Source of the DNA: Siphonodentalium dalli
Lineage: Eukaryota > Mollusca > Scaphopoda > Gadilida > Siphonodentaliidae
DNA: 64,000 bases
Direction of reading: 5' to 3'
NCBI GenBank assembly: GCA_032622095.1
Contig: CP136061.1
Coordinates: 24,184,991 to 24,248,990, forward strand
In this document: positions 13,320 through 26,207 of the stretch, piece by piece
Layout of the letters: every line of letters starts with the position of its first letter
How positions within the stretch are numbered: position 1 is the first letter of the stretch
The notes under the pieces: model-generated
What the model was told of the DNA's origin: nothing
Database searches by the model: none
What the model saw: the letters and a program-made list of their open reading frames with translations, nothing else
Translations under genes and position numbers: made by a program

Positions 13320-14800
13320 TACGAGTTTCACCAATCTGTTAGTATCCGAATTCATACGACCGGTGCCCCAAATCCAAATATTATTCTGACTAAACCATCG
13401 TAAATCCACCCAAAGAGTTTCCCAAACCACAGAAGTAGTGCCCAAAACCACATGCAACTGTTGTCCCAACCCACATATATAGAGCCCCAAACCACGCATC
13501 TGGTGTCCTAACCACAAAATGAGTGTCACGGCCATCCAATGAGTGTCTCAATTCACCCGATTAGTGTCGCAACGAATGTTCCAAACAACAGTGCATGGTA
13601 GTGCCCCAAACATTGCAACTGTGTTCCATACATAGGTTGTCTCCAAACCCACATAGATTTTGTTCCAAACGACCCAAATGAGAGTCCCTAACGATCCACT
13701 GAGTGATTCAACCCATCATGAGTGGGTCAATCCATCCAATGAGTGTCCTAAACCATCCAGCGAGTGTCCGAAACGAAAAGAGTGTCTAATATGCATCCAA
13801 TATCTCATGTCACACAACTAGTGTCCACGCCATCCGAGGAGTGTCCATTGTCACACAGCAGGTGTCCAAAACCACCAACTGTCGTCTCAATCCATTCAAT
13901 GACCCACTCAGTGATCCAATCAGCAAATTAGTACCCCAATCCACCAAACGTTGTGTCCCGTTCCCATATCGACTGTCCAAAGCCACCCTATTTGTGTCCC
14001 AAACCATCCAATGGGAGTCACAAACCACCCAGCGAGTGACCCAAACCATAAAACTAGTATAAAAAACCATCCATTGAGTTCACAATTCATCCAACTGGAA
14101 TCACAACATCTACTAACTGGCATCTCAAAATAGTGTACAAAACCCTCCATCGAGTATTTGAGACCACTAAACGAGTGTTCCCACCCATCCAATGGGTTTA
14201 CCAAACCAAGAGACGCTCGCTTGGTGGTTTGAGATATTCGATGGATGGTTTTGTATGCTAGTTGGTACACTCATTAGATGGTGTGGGACATTCTGCATGG
14301 GATGGTTTTAGACACTAGTCAGATGTTTTTAGACACTCCTGGTTATGGTGGTTTGATGCAATAGTCGTGTTGCATGGGACGCCCAATGAGTAGTTATGAA
14401 CACTCATTGATTAGTTTGGAACACCCATTGAGTGGTTTGGGGTTGTCAGTTGATGGTTTGAATCGCTCCGTGTGTGGTATTGGTCTTTGGGACACTGCGT
14501 TCATGAATTGGGACACTCTCTGGTGATATATGGCAATGAATTTGAACACTCTTTTGGGCTGGTTTGGACACCATTTGGATGGTTTACGACACTAGTTTGG
14601 TTGATTGGGATACGTATTGGGTGGTTCGGGACAATGTTTGGTCGGGTTGGGACGCCCTTTCTATGGACATGGTTGGTTTGGTATACTATATTTTAACATT
14701 GTGGGTTGAGACACTCCTTAGATGGTGTGGGACACTCGTTAAGTGGTTATGGACACTCAGTAGATATATTTGGATACAAGTTTGGTTGCGCTGGACACTT
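13320..14800. repeat. Palindromic minisatellite (foldback array)
   Basis: From about 13320 to 14205 the + strand carries degenerate units of roughly 20-27 bp (CCAAACCATCCAATGAGTGT type). From about 14215 to 14800 the same units appear reverse-complemented (ACACTCATTGAGTGGTTTGG type). The switch lies near 14205-14220. The whole block is therefore a long imperfect hairpin made of a minisatellite. Frames on both strands are repeat products. Element ends and a TSD were not found. Confidence 0.8.
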
Positions 14801-15508
14801 ATCTGATTGCATATAGGACTGTTGCCTATAAAATATATTCGACATGAGAAGATTTAGTTACAAATTAAACCAATGAAAATATATAATTTTTTTATTTTCG
14901 ATCGCTAATTTTTCGGAAATTGATGGCCTCTTTTCTGCTAAAATGGGCACTGATGATTCATATCTGACATCTAATTAGTATTCAGATCACTGGTGTGTTC
15001 TATTCCTGATATTCTGGGCATTAAAATAATAATTTATTTTTCTTCGAAATGTAGTTTTAAATATATTTTAATTTGAGGCACACTGAAGGGCCATATCCTC
15101 GTGATATGGATCACAATTATCAGATATTGATTTAACATGGAATATATTTGTTCTTAAAAGAAACTATCTGGTGAAATATAGTGAAAATTGCCCAATTTGA
15201 CCGCTTCCGGACACTTTTGTCCGCCATTTTGGATTTTGTCTTGACAACAATGATAATTTGTTTTGTTGCATGTTTCTGTCATTGTTATAACTTAAAGTTA
15301 AATTCCATTGAAGTTTATATTCCATAGGGAACGAAATATCTGACAACAAAGCTATAATTCCGGTAAACTTGCCAGGTAAATTTTACGGCGTGTCAACCTA
15401 CGGGGTCCATAGCATTTGATTAATTCATAAAATGATTTAGTTATTTTTTTACCAATTTGTCCCATTGGGTCTGTGATCAATGATGATAGTGGAGACAGTA
15501 CTAAGAAA
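14801..15508. other. Nothing recognised
   Basis: AT-rich unique-looking sequence, no gene-like frame. Confidence 0.4.
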
Positions 15509-15990
15509 AAAATCATCTCTGCGTACGCAAGTGCAAATTGAACTATTTTTCGGGTCTTGGTGTGGTAGTTTATTTCAACCCTACCACCCCCTTCTTAAAT
15601 GAAAACGCCACGGAATTTCATTTCTTAAACGACGGTTTTAAGAACTGCGACCAGGATAACTATTAAGAGAAAAATCAGCTTTGTATTCGGCAGTATGATG
15701 TGCAAATAAAAGTAAATTTAATATAGGGTTTTTTGGGCACCTAAAAAAAACCCTTCTGAAATAAAAACGCAAGGGAATTTCATTGAAGAAATTGTGTATT
15801 GTTAATCAGTAAATGCTGGAGTACAATCGATATAAAAATCAGCTGCGTACTCAAAAGTTCAAATAGAAGTCATTTTTGGGGGGTTTGTGGGGTTTCTGGC
15901 CCCTAAAAGCCAGGATGACATAACTTAAGAACTCGGATTTCTTTGAACGTTCTGTGTATAGCACATCTGGGGCATCAAACCTTTCGTACG
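15509..15990. repeat. Degenerate tandem repeat, period about 161 bp
   Basis: Three diverged units start near 15509, 15672 and 15833, marked by AAAAATCAKCT followed by a CRTACTC/CGTACGC block and, later in each unit, AAAACGC-ARGGAATTTCATT. Confidence 0.55.
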
Positions 15991-17758
15991 CGATTGTGCA
16001 AACAGAACCAATCATGCTCTCGGATTAAATGTGAATCTTATTTGGTGGGAATCTATAAACTGATTTTGATAGAAATAAAATGTAAAGCCACATTCAAATC
16101 GATACCCTCATGCTATTAGATTTCCGGTCATGCGCAGCGACCGACAGGGCGGACTGAGAAATCGCTCCGAAAATATTTCAAAGAAATTCATCATCCACTT
16201 CAATCTAATAGTTTAAAACATTCAATTTATATCAATCTATATTCTATTGAAGTCTGTATGTGATATTTGTGAGAACCCGGTTATAATTTTCCTGAGATGG
16301 ATGAAGAAGTCGATAGACACAAAACGGAAAGCGTGTCAGTAGTTGGCAAGCCCACCACCGGCCAAAGGCACGTGCGCTCAAAACTCCTCTCCCCTCCCTG
16401 TTGTGAACTGCGCGTGTATCATATCGCGACCTGAGTTCCAATCTGTCCTAAGTGCACTTTTTAAGATTTTGAGTAAATCGATTTTCAAAGTTTGTATTGT
16501 TGTCACGACTAAAATATATGGTTTACAGTGACAAACTTCACATCGCTGGATACCTTAATGTCTTAACTATTCATTTTTGTCAAGACCAATCCGCACAAGA
16601 CTATTATATCTCTAAAGTTTTGAGAATTGTAGACCTAGGGTGTGAAATTTTGCACTTAGAGCAAAATCGATTTAAGTATATTTTGTTAATTAAGCGAAAG
16701 ACTGTTCAGACTTTAACTCTATTTAGGGCAAGGTTGTCCCATGTTCCGAAAAATATGTCATTTTGGAACTTAGGACAAATAAGAGTTAAACAATAAACTC
16801 TATTCACCAGAATAACAAATTGATTTTCGGAAGCCCCTTTTGTCTCAAGTATACTACTTTTGTCATGTTGGTTTCCAGTATGATGTATTTGAATGAGTAC
16901 CAACATCACTGTAAACACAATAATACATTTAGACATATGAACTTTACATATATAGTACACACCATAATATTGTCTCGCCTCAGCAATTGGTACGCAATTA
17001 GTTCACGAATACTCACCAAAGTTGTGTAATAACCAGATTATGGAGCTGTCCTACCTGCTTGTTGGAAATTGGCAATAAAAAAGTATCAGGTGAAAAATAA
17101 ACTCAATTTAGCAACCCATTAATTAAAGTATGTCTTCTGGCATACTCATTTCAGCTGCTAAGCTAATATTTGGATACCATCATTGTGTTCATCAATGAAC
17201 AGCATATTAATAGCTTCCAGTCACCTGACATCAAACAATAGCGTGAACAGCTATATGGTTACCATAGCGCAATCCATGCACGTTGCTAATAAGGACAGGT
17301 GGCCAAATGTCAAAAGAAGTGTTCACTCACTCAATCTGTGATGTTACGGGCGCCCCTGTGTGGATCAATGGAAATTTGAACATGGACAACTTATGGCAGC
17401 TATTATTGTTCCAAGAGCACAGGCGTTGGTCCAGTTTGGCCAAAGTGCTTGTAATGTATACGCACATGTCTGGTAGCTGGTGTATGCCTCAGCATTGGAT
17501 ATGCATGTAAACATTATGATATGGTATGCGCATCTACTAACTAATCTTGAGTAAGAATCCGTCTTCAAATTTACTGTTTTTGTCTAGATCAATCAGGTGT
17601 GTTATCTGAAATATGTCTCATATCGTTTCTTCGTTGCGAGAGGGTCATTGTTGTTTCCACAGTTCATACTATACAATGTATTGCGAGGAACGGGTGATCG
17701 TCCATTGAAAGTCGTGAAATACCTGTTTCACATTGATTGATGTTTTTGCCTCTCCATA
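15991..17758. other. No gene seen; short dispersed repeat
   Basis: A block near 16410-16455 (GAGTTCCAATCTGTCCT) recurs in reverse complement near 22127-22175, so a low-copy dispersed repeat is present. Frames here lack domains. Confidence 0.4.
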
Positions 17759-17827
17759 ATGGCGGCCCGCGCCCTTTCGGTGTGCCTACTGCTGTTATGT
17801 GGTACAAGTGCTCCCGTGACCGGTTGA
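17759..17827 (+). CDS. Short signal-peptide-like frame, uncertain
   Basis: The frame encodes 22 residues starting MAARALSV, with a leucine-rich core and a small-residue end (GTSAP), a textbook secretory signal peptide, and then stops at TGA. The same frame continues after the TGA with about 29 codons of ordinary composition (WERDFVENYRWDPH and onward) before a second stop at about 17913. It could be a first exon, a decayed secreted-protein gene, or chance. No SECIS-like structure was looked for computationally, so TGA readthrough is only a possibility. Confidence 0.25.
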   Translation: MAARALSVCLLLLCGTSAPVTG

Positions 17828-20800
17828 TGGGAACGTGACTTCGTTGAGAACTATCGATGGGATCCTCATATTGCGGCGAACATACCCATGCTTGGACTGA
17901 TTGATGTCATGGACAGTTGATGGTATTATAATTATTGGACGATGTCTTGGTGAAGCGCCGTGTGTTCACTGCAAGGTGGTGGCGTGTTTTCATTGACTGA
18001 TTTCATGTTATTTAAGCAGGTATATGGTTATAATTGTAATCCGTGCATTAGTATCCCGACGACGAGCAATTGGTGGAGTCAGTCATGAAACATGCTTGCA
18101 TTGAATCATGGCGCGGAGACATCGCTGTGCGATGTCGGCGATTTGATGATATGGATCATTGTCCATTAGGGCTATGAACACTTCACGTGCAACTGATATA
18201 CGACTAACGCGTACTCCTACGGCAAACAACCACATAATTTGAAGATGACCAGAACATATCTGAGCATATAACAGTTAGGAGATAAACGTACCCTGTTGGC
18301 TTGCCGACTAGTTCACAAACTGTTTTCTTGCTCGAATCCCAGAATGTACAACGACACATGATACGTTTATCTCCATTGTAATTCAATCAAGCAAGGAATT
18401 TACAAAAAACTGTATAAAAACTAATCAGTTAGTCATTTTCATGACATGAACCGAGACTTTCATTTTGCCGTTGTCACCGTGAGGAACTCGTTGGGTGTGT
18501 TCATTGCGTTACTCGGAACACTGCTCCGTAACAATTTTACCGTGCTACATTCAGATTTGATGCACACTGAAGCCGATGACAATGGTATCTATATACAACG
18601 CGCGGGTATGCTCGTTTCGTTTGTGTTGGATTTATGAATGTTTATTATTCGTGGATAAAATATACATGCTAATAGATCAAACAAAGACATGAGGTATAAA
18701 CACAAGCTTGCCATATAGTATGTAAACTGTGTAACCATAGGGTCGACTTGTTGGTCGTTGGTGAGAGATTCTTCCTGCTCTTCGAGTGTGATGAACTAAG
18801 CATCGCTGATATTGTCAATTTGTCAACCGGCAGAAATGGCAACGCGATGGCTCTTCTGATTAATGGTTTCATGATTGCGTCGTTGTCCTCGAATTTCTTC
18901 ATCCTTCGTGTATTCGTCGCATATTTCATTACACTCTGGCCGCAGTGGAAGAAGTACCCTTGATGATGGCTGTCAAGAAGAAAGTCAATCGTATGGCATT
19001 CTCAGCAGCAGTTTCGTAGTCGGTGAAGACATGTGTCGGTGAAAGTTTGAAGTCCAATTCTGCAGAGTTTTGCTTCAGAAGACCGAAGAATCTCGTGTAT
19101 GTGTGCATGTTGAGTCTTGTTCGGCACGGAACGGTATAACGACGATTTCAAACTATAAAATGTTGGTACTTTGTTGGTCAACATTGGGTCGGTTTCGTCG
19201 GTTCTAATCGAAGTCAATTCTTCTTGGTATATTGTTGAAACTGTTTTACAATCATTCCGCACTGTCGATTTCATCTTGCTCAAAGTAGTAATTTTTTACA
19301 AATATATTTTTCATCTAAATTTACGACACATACCGTCATTCTTATACATTAATTAAATGCAGATATTCTCGAATGTGAGACCGGTTTCGTTAGTTTATCG
19401 TGGAGAGTTGCGTCCCGAATCGAGACGTAATTATTACAATTGAGCGTAGTTTAGACGGTACGGTTGATTTGCTTGAGATTTTCGGCGATGCTACATTTCC
19501 CCAGTTGGCATAGCACCTGAATTCTGACTTATCAGGTTATACGCAACGGAACGAGTCCATAATATAAGTTAGCCTGTGCCAGCGCTAACAAGATATCATA
19601 TGTGTAGCTTGAGATCGGTTATCCTAGCTATAACAGCGATCTAGAGCAGTATTGACCGTGTTAAATGAACAATAACTCTTAATATGACTTAAATGTTCCG
19701 CAGTTTCGTCAAAAGTCACTTTTACGAAGTAACGGGCATGTCTATAGATGGACAAAGATACACATTTCTGGAACAATATTGAAAATAAAATAAAAGTTAC
19801 CTAATTATGAATTTTATCAAGAATATACTAAAAGTATAGTATAATGATAATATGAATGCGATATTACCCGCAAAGCACTTTGTGTGAACCGAGCATTTCA
19901 TTCAACACAGAAATCTTAAGTATTAGCGGTGCCATAGCGGTGTGTTGTAAACAATAGGGTGTCAATTTTAACCATGTTAAAGTAAACTTAGTGGGGACTC
20001 CTCTGTGTTGAAAGTTTTGCGTATAGCACACTTTACCCACTCTACTGTATCATAATATGGATTTTGTTTATTAACAAACCGTACGGTCTTGCCAATAACA
20101 TGCTATTTATGCGATATTTCTTATTTATGATTTTACAAAATATGTCTATAAATGTATATTCTTTCTGTTTATGGCGGTTTTAACCGATGCCACATTTTTA
20201 AACAGCAACACCCATCGCGATGGCAATCCTTATATTTAAGTCTCAGTCGTATACACCACACTATAACTAGTTGTTGAAAGTCCTAGCGTTCCACGAAGCA
20301 TCCAAGAGATGAGGTCGGTACAACAAATCTATATCTATATTGATTCCATTCGGTGTGTGTTCTTAGTGTTTCAGCAATGTGTATTGGCTACTATGCAAAC
20401 TGAATCTATAGAAGGTGATAAAGATAACGTACCGTTTGATGCCTTTCATTTGAGACTGAACTGGCACCACACCATTAAAAACCAATATCGATAAATATTT
20501 AAAAAGAACAATTGTGGCTTCGTTCTGATGCACCGATCGAGACAAAAGGACGATCTGTTCTTAATATCACGCGCGGAGTTCAGCCATTGTCTTGTGGCCG
20601 ATGATATTTGTAATTCAACAATAGATGCATGGATCGATAAATGCCACTCAAAAAGACGACAATTTCCCCGTCAATTAAATAGACCCGATATATCAACCAG
20701 CAATTAACACGTTCTTCAAGTAACTTTCAAGTAACGATTAGTGTCGATTTGTGAAATACCATTGTCTTGTAACCTCTATCTGATTCGTTTTCATCCGGGG

Positions 20801-20982
20801 TAAACATTTTACCGTGAAAGAACTATACTAAAATGCAAAAATGTGCCATATTGTTATGGAAGTCACGGCAATTTTGTGAAATAAACGAAGAAATAGTTTG
20901 AAAGGGAATAAAGGTAATCGAAGTGATGATTCGGGATCGTTCCGTTTTGCAGATAACTATTGTTATGTTATTGTATGTTGTG
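17828..20982. other. No supported feature
   Basis: Several frames of 60-93 codons occur on both strands. None has recognisable domains, conserved partners or convincing splice context. Confidence 0.4.
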
Positions 20983-20990
20983 GTTCTATC

Positions 20991-21107
20991 CACAGGAGCC
21001 TGGAATTTGGTCAAAAACCTTCTTTTATTGGCGGAACCAGCACCCGGGACCCGGGTGCTGGTTCCGCCAATAAAAGAGGGTTTTTGACCAAATTCCAGGC
21101 TCCTGTG
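20991..21107. mobile_element. 117-bp near-perfect palindrome (hAT-like MITE)
   Basis: The arms (about 57 bp each) match with essentially one mismatch and meet at ACCCGGGACCCGGGT. The outer ends read CACAGGAGCCTGG...CCAGGCTCCTGTG. GTTCTATC occurs at 20983-20990 and again at 21107-21114, consistent with a 7-8-bp target-site duplication as made by hAT elements. The open frames crossing it on both strands encode the same peptide because of the palindrome and are not genes. Confidence 0.75.
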
Positions 21108-21114
21108 TTCTATC

Positions 21115-22281
21115 TTACCACACAACAAAAAAAGCTCCTGGCATGTGGTAGAGAACTAATAGAAGTTATACTGAGCACTATACATACCCGGATATCGAAA
21201 TATTTCATCGGGAAAACAGTTGTATGAGGGTTAATTATTGCCAGCAGGTGGCCCTCTTTTTAGATATCTAACAGGGCGGTTCTTACTTATGGTAAGGGGT
21301 GTCTAAATTCTGCTGATAATAAGGTTTATACTCTGACTGAACAGTTGTAACATTTGTAAAATTGTTAAAAATGCCTAGTGGAGAAAAAAATTACCGGATT
21401 CATGCAATATATGTGTCCTGGGTACAACACTTAGCTAGGATCGGCCTTATTGTCAGCGTTGTAACAACACAGCCGATCGCACGTTCATGTAATCCCCTGC
21501 CGCATGTCCGTAAAGTGAGACCAAACCCTTATAACGTCGGAAGACTGACGACTTATATACATGTGTGTACGTCAAAAATAATTAACCAGTTATGTCACTG
21601 CATGAATAATATAGGAGAGTAACATACAAAATCTTATATGAACCTTTTTTGGGAAACGGAATATAGCCACCAAGCTACTGGGTGGTTATTCATCCACTCA
21701 ATTACAATATTTATAGTCTGTTTTGCATTGTGAAGGTTGGAGTAGTTTCATATAAACCTGTCTATACTGTTTAAATATGATAAGGTGTCGGCTTCGAACA
21801 TATTTTAGATCCATATTGTTCCATGTGGCAAGAAGACTTATATACATAGAATGATTCAGACATTGTCAATATTGAAATAGAACAAGATGGAACTAAGAAA
21901 TTATATCCACTTGCGTTATTGACCACTATGGTTCCGGTCCCCAATGTGCATGAAAGCTGATGGAACAAGTCAGTTCTTAACACAACTCGCTTTCGCGTAC
22001 TTCGGACAATAAATAACCGTGATTTACGGTCTCGAGATATCGCTTTGGTGTTGCGATAATCTTGGAGAGAATTTAATTCCGGTTCCAACAGTACCCCAAC
22101 GGACGTTTCGTACCACAACGGTACTGAGGACAGATTGGAACTCAGCCTTACGCAGGTCGCGATATATATATACGCCGGCCCATCCTTCCCGTTGTAAAGG
22201 CTTACTGTATGGTGTAATAGTGATGGCTATTTGGGACGGGCGGGTCGGTGGCTTCATGTATGCTCAAATACCACAGTAACA
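21115..22281. other. No supported gene
   Basis: Holds the second copy of the short dispersed repeat (about 22127-22175, inverse of 16410-16455). Frames of 72-115 codons overlap on opposite strands without domain signals. Confidence 0.4.
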
Positions 22282-22890
22282 CACTGTCCAATCGGATCGC
22301 GGAATACCAGTGTGAACGTCAGAATACCAGTGCTCCAGAGGAGAATATCAGTGTTTTTAAGCGATATAATGGTATCATAATTAGAACTGGACGGCTAAAT
22401 AACGACAATGGAAAGGTATATGTAAGATCATTTTTGCATTTACCCAGTGGAGGGGTCACCTGGTGATGTTCAGTTTGACTCTGTGTGATCTGGCCTTTGT
22501 TTAAAGCAGAAAAATAGGGTGTACAAACTCGTAGGGGGGAGGTCAAATTGTGCCCTAATCGGTATTCTAGTGCGTTTTGTTTAATTCCTGAGCATAACTT
22601 GCGGAATCTTTTATAAAATTCCGACAGCAGAATCTATCGGCAACACGTGCACATCGAAATCACTGGCGTGTATCAGTTGGAAATACACGAAAATAAATCG
22701 AAACGAGGTCGGTGATCACAGAAAATGGCACAGCGGACTATCAGTGCAACCCAACGAGGTCTACCAGTGCCAATTGTTCTTTATATGGTAAGTTATATCG
22801 GGTATATGTCGGGGGACGTTTTAGATTCGGTTTAAGCTACAAGGAATGTCTCATCTCCTCATCAAATTTGGACACAATCGATCTAGAATG
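22282..22890 (+). repeat. Dispersed repeat, copy 1
   Basis: This stretch recurs, inverted and about 50 bp shorter, at 38763-39320. Both copies run from a CACTGTCCAATCGG end to a CGATCTAGAATG end and contain several TACCAGTG/ATCAGTG words. It is probably a non-autonomous interspersed element. No TSD was identified. Confidence 0.75.
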
Positions 22891-23049
22891 GGACATGTTT
22901 GGGTTTAAGATATTAAAGTTCGAAATATTAAGTACGGCGATACTCAACATTGGTGGAATATAAAGTAACAATTTAGTCGACAAGAGTATACATTTCCCTT
23001 TATTCGGTATTGGCACTGAGTTAGTTCCATGTCAATTGGATTCAAGATC
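22891..23049. other. Nothing recognised
   Basis: Short unique-looking AT-rich spacer before the LINE fragment. Confidence 0.3.
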
Positions 23050-24071
23050 ATGATAATATCGCGAAAAGATAACAAACCTATACACAAACCTTTAATAATG
23101 GGCGGCGAAGTAATAGGAACTGTGTCTAATTATAAACATCTATGACTGATATTTAACAACAATGGTAACTGGAGCCATCATGTAACTGAAATTCAAAAGA
23201 GAGCAGCCAAAACAGTGGCTTTGCTTGCAAAGAACAAATTTGTCCTAGACAGGAGAACCCTCGAAAGAATTTATTTTGTTTACATACGTCCTATTTTAGA
23301 ATATGCTTCTCCTGTTTGGGACAACTGTACTAATGGCGAAAGCGACATGCTCGAAAAAGTTCAATATGAGGCAGCGAGAATAGTAACTGGAGCAACAAAA
23401 AGCTGCAGTAATGAAAACCTCATAGAGGAAACTGGATGGGAAAAATTGTCTGAACGTCGGAAAATCTCCAAACTATGCCAATTCTACAAAATGTTCTATA
23501 AAATGACACCCTCATATCTATATACCTTAGTTCCGAGATCAACAGAGAATATGCATCGATATCCACTGAGAAAGCATCACCTAACTAACCCCTCTCGTGA
23601 TACTGCGTCATACGAAAGTCCTTTCTTCCCTCAGCCGTTGAGATGTGGAACACACTCCCAGATAATGTGCGCAAGTGTAAACATTGTGTGACTTTAAGTC
23701 GGCAATAGAAAGCACGGATAATAACCATAGAAAACCGTATAGTTATCACTATCACTATTACTCACGCCCAGCGCAAATACATCACTGCAGATTGCGACTT
23801 AGTTGTAGTTTTCTCAATAAAGACCTGTGTGAAAATTATCTCAGATCAAGTCCTCATTGTGTGTGTGGAATCGATGAAACGGCGAACCAGTTCTTATTCC
23901 ACTGCCCAGTATACAGTAGACAAAGAAACGAATGTTTTTTCTGGTAATTTGGAAAGAACAACCATCGAGAGTACACTGAACGGCACGATCTCAAACAGTC
24001 TGAGGGAAAATATTTTTATATTTAAAACAGTCCAGAAATTCATAATCATGACAAAACGCTTTTCGAGCTAA
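23050..24071 (+). pseudogene. LINE reverse transcriptase C-terminal remnant (CR1/Jockey-like)
   Basis: The translated sequence matches the region downstream of the RT catalytic core in CR1/Jockey-type non-LTR retrotransposons. It has a YLGV-like start with an in-frame stop (about 23140), then a LEYASPVWDNC block, AARIVTGAT and a GWEKLSERR block (frame 23215-23691). A frameshift follows, after which CVCGIDETANQFLFHCP gives the terminal CxC...HxxxxC zinc-knuckle-like motif (23684-23947). A further frameshift carries the tail to the TAA at about 24069. The endonuclease and RT core are missing, as in 5'-truncated copies. It is a different lineage from the LINE at 27543-38763, and is dead. Confidence 0.8.
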
Positions 24072-25171
24072 TATATATACAGATTATATGGCACTGCTCA
24101 ATAATAGTTACATTAAGTAAATATCCAATATATGGATAGATTAAAATAGCTGATGACCGACACGACAGGTGACACACAAATGACACACAAATGTTGTATA
24201 TATGTTCGTGTCTCTATTGCTCTTAAGAACCCATTATATGAAACCCATTCTATAATATATTAGGTGTAAATATTTAGCACATGAATATACCAATTCATCA
24301 CCTGTCTCCGACAACTCCACGACGATACGCGACTCGAGTAATGCAAGCATAATATTGCTTGCTTTGTCGCACCATTTTATATTATGTCCACCGATGATAA
24401 GGTCACTTGTGGAGACGGCATATATAAGCCATATATAGGCTTACAGCCGAACCCACCCCCATACACAAGGAACATGGTAACATGAATTACCAATATATTA
24501 CATTGTAATACGTTATTATTGGGAATAAATATTATTAAACCAAACTAAAGCTGAAAAAAGTTAATAACTTAATATGGTTGTAATCGGGTAACACATTTTA
24601 TTTATTTCCAATAAAATTAGCCATGTTGATCAGCCTGATTCATGATCATTTGTGTTCACAGTAACTATACACGTTGTCATGGACGCTCTTTCGAAAATTG
24701 GACAAATGAAAAACGCGGCACGAACTTTGAGTGTTCAGTCGAGCGTTACAAAAACATGAATACGGCTGAAATGAACAGACATAAGTATAGTATAGTGTCC
24801 GTAAGAAGCAGACACATGCTATATAGACATCCACTACTTGTTCAAATGTTTCTAGTATTGAGTTTTCGAGTTGTTTGTTCACTGAAATTCTAATGGAATT
24901 CTCGTTCAGAGCTTTCGCGTCATCCGGGGACGTCGTGTGGGGCGACGGTTATAGACTCGCCCATTTTTCTTAAAGTGTCACTACGCGATGTGAATCGTCT
25001 ACTGCAACGTCTATGCACTGATCGATCAGGTCACGCGCTAGCCTCTCGACCAATAAAATGACCGCATTTCGACGAAAACGATAGTAGTTGTAATTATATA
25101 TTATTAAACCAAATAATGTTCAACATTTGCAATGCAAATACGTCTATCATTAAATAGGGAAGGTTGTGAAT
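24072..25171. other. No gene seen
   Basis: AT-rich sequence following the LINE fragment. Overlapping 78-83-codon frames at 24642-24893 lie on opposite strands and lack features. Confidence 0.4.
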
Positions 25172-25411
25172 ATTGTTCTTGTTTCATGGTAGTGTATACG
25201 ATTTCTCAAGACGTTCTAATTCTAATGGAATGATGTTTCTAATTATCCCAGCAAATGTTGCATATATGGGGTGGACTTGTTCCCAAAATTTAGAAATTAT
25301 ATATGCAAATGGAGTTACATCAATATACAGTTGAACAAAGTTTGGCGTAATGTCAACGTCACACAGCCCTTGGTGACATCTCCTTGATGATAACGTTATA
25401 TGCTGTTTTTT

Positions 25412-25498
25412 TCGCACCTGGGTCTTCCGCAAGGACTTGTTCCTGTAGGTATATTGTATACCTACAGGAACAAGTCCTTGCGGAAGACCCAGGTGCGA
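25412..25498. repeat. 87-bp perfect-looking palindrome at Penelope junction
   Basis: The bases from TCGCACCTGGGTCTTCCGC to its complement fold symmetrically around TATATTGTATA. It marks the point where the inverted partial copy meets the direct copy of the Penelope-like element. Confidence 0.8.
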
Positions 25499-25505
25499 GA
25501 CGTGC

Positions 25506-25868
25506 TTGCTCATCTGTAATAACGATATTTACACAAAATCCGGTCGGAAATTCAACCCCGCCGTATCATATTCTTGTGTGTCGAGTGGGATTGTTTATTA
25601 TATGTCGTGTGCGAAATGTCCCAATGTACATTACATTGGTGAGACGGGACAGACGTTGAGTAAACGAATAACAGGACAAAGACAAAACATTCGTTCACGA
25701 GATGCTGGAATACCCACAGCTGTCAACTTTGGCGCACCAGGACACTCTGTTTCATACATGCGGGTACAAGTACTCCAAGGTGGACTGGCCAATACTTCTC
25801 AGAGACGAATTACTGAACAACGATTTATCCAAATGTCTGACAGTCTGAATTCCGGGATAAACAGGTAA
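25506..25868 (+). pseudogene. GIY-YIG endonuclease domain of a Penelope-like element
   Basis: The 120-codon frame contains GIVYY (residues 28-32), the YIGETGQT block (43-50), an arginine at 54, the FGAPGHS block (75-81) and a glutamate at 104. These correspond in order to the GIY, YIG, Arg and Glu elements of GIY-YIG nucleases. A CxxC pair (35-38) lies between GIY and YIG, as in the endonucleases of Penelope-like retroelements. The nuclease would nick target DNA for reverse transcription. The upstream coding frame (25445-25505) is joined only through a frameshift and stop, and no RT remains. Confidence 0.82.
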
Positions 25869-26207
25869 GTTTGGTTCATGGCATCGTGGCGCACCACATC
25901 TGAACATTAATAATAACGATACATACACGTAGGCCTACACATGTGTGGAAACGCGCGTTCTAATTTTTTGGCGCGAAAAAACAGCATATAACGTTATCAT
26001 CAAGGAGATGTCACCAAGGGCTGTGTGACGTTGACGTTACGCCAAACTTTGTTCAACTGTATATTGATGTAACTCCAATTGCATATATACCCGAAGAAGG
26101 TGAAACCCGAAAGCTCGTATGTTAAATACATAAAATAGGTCTTGAACTGTGTTACTCTTCATATTTATTAATTATCAGCAGACCTATACGACTAAGAAGA
26201 AATTATA

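Noticed and set aside
13302-14806. Multiple Trp- and Thr-rich frames on both strands
   Set aside because: They are products of the inverted minisatellite, with no initiation or splice context.
20823-21227. Two opposite-strand frames sharing the same internal peptide
   Set aside because: The shared peptide comes from the 117-bp palindrome read from both sides.
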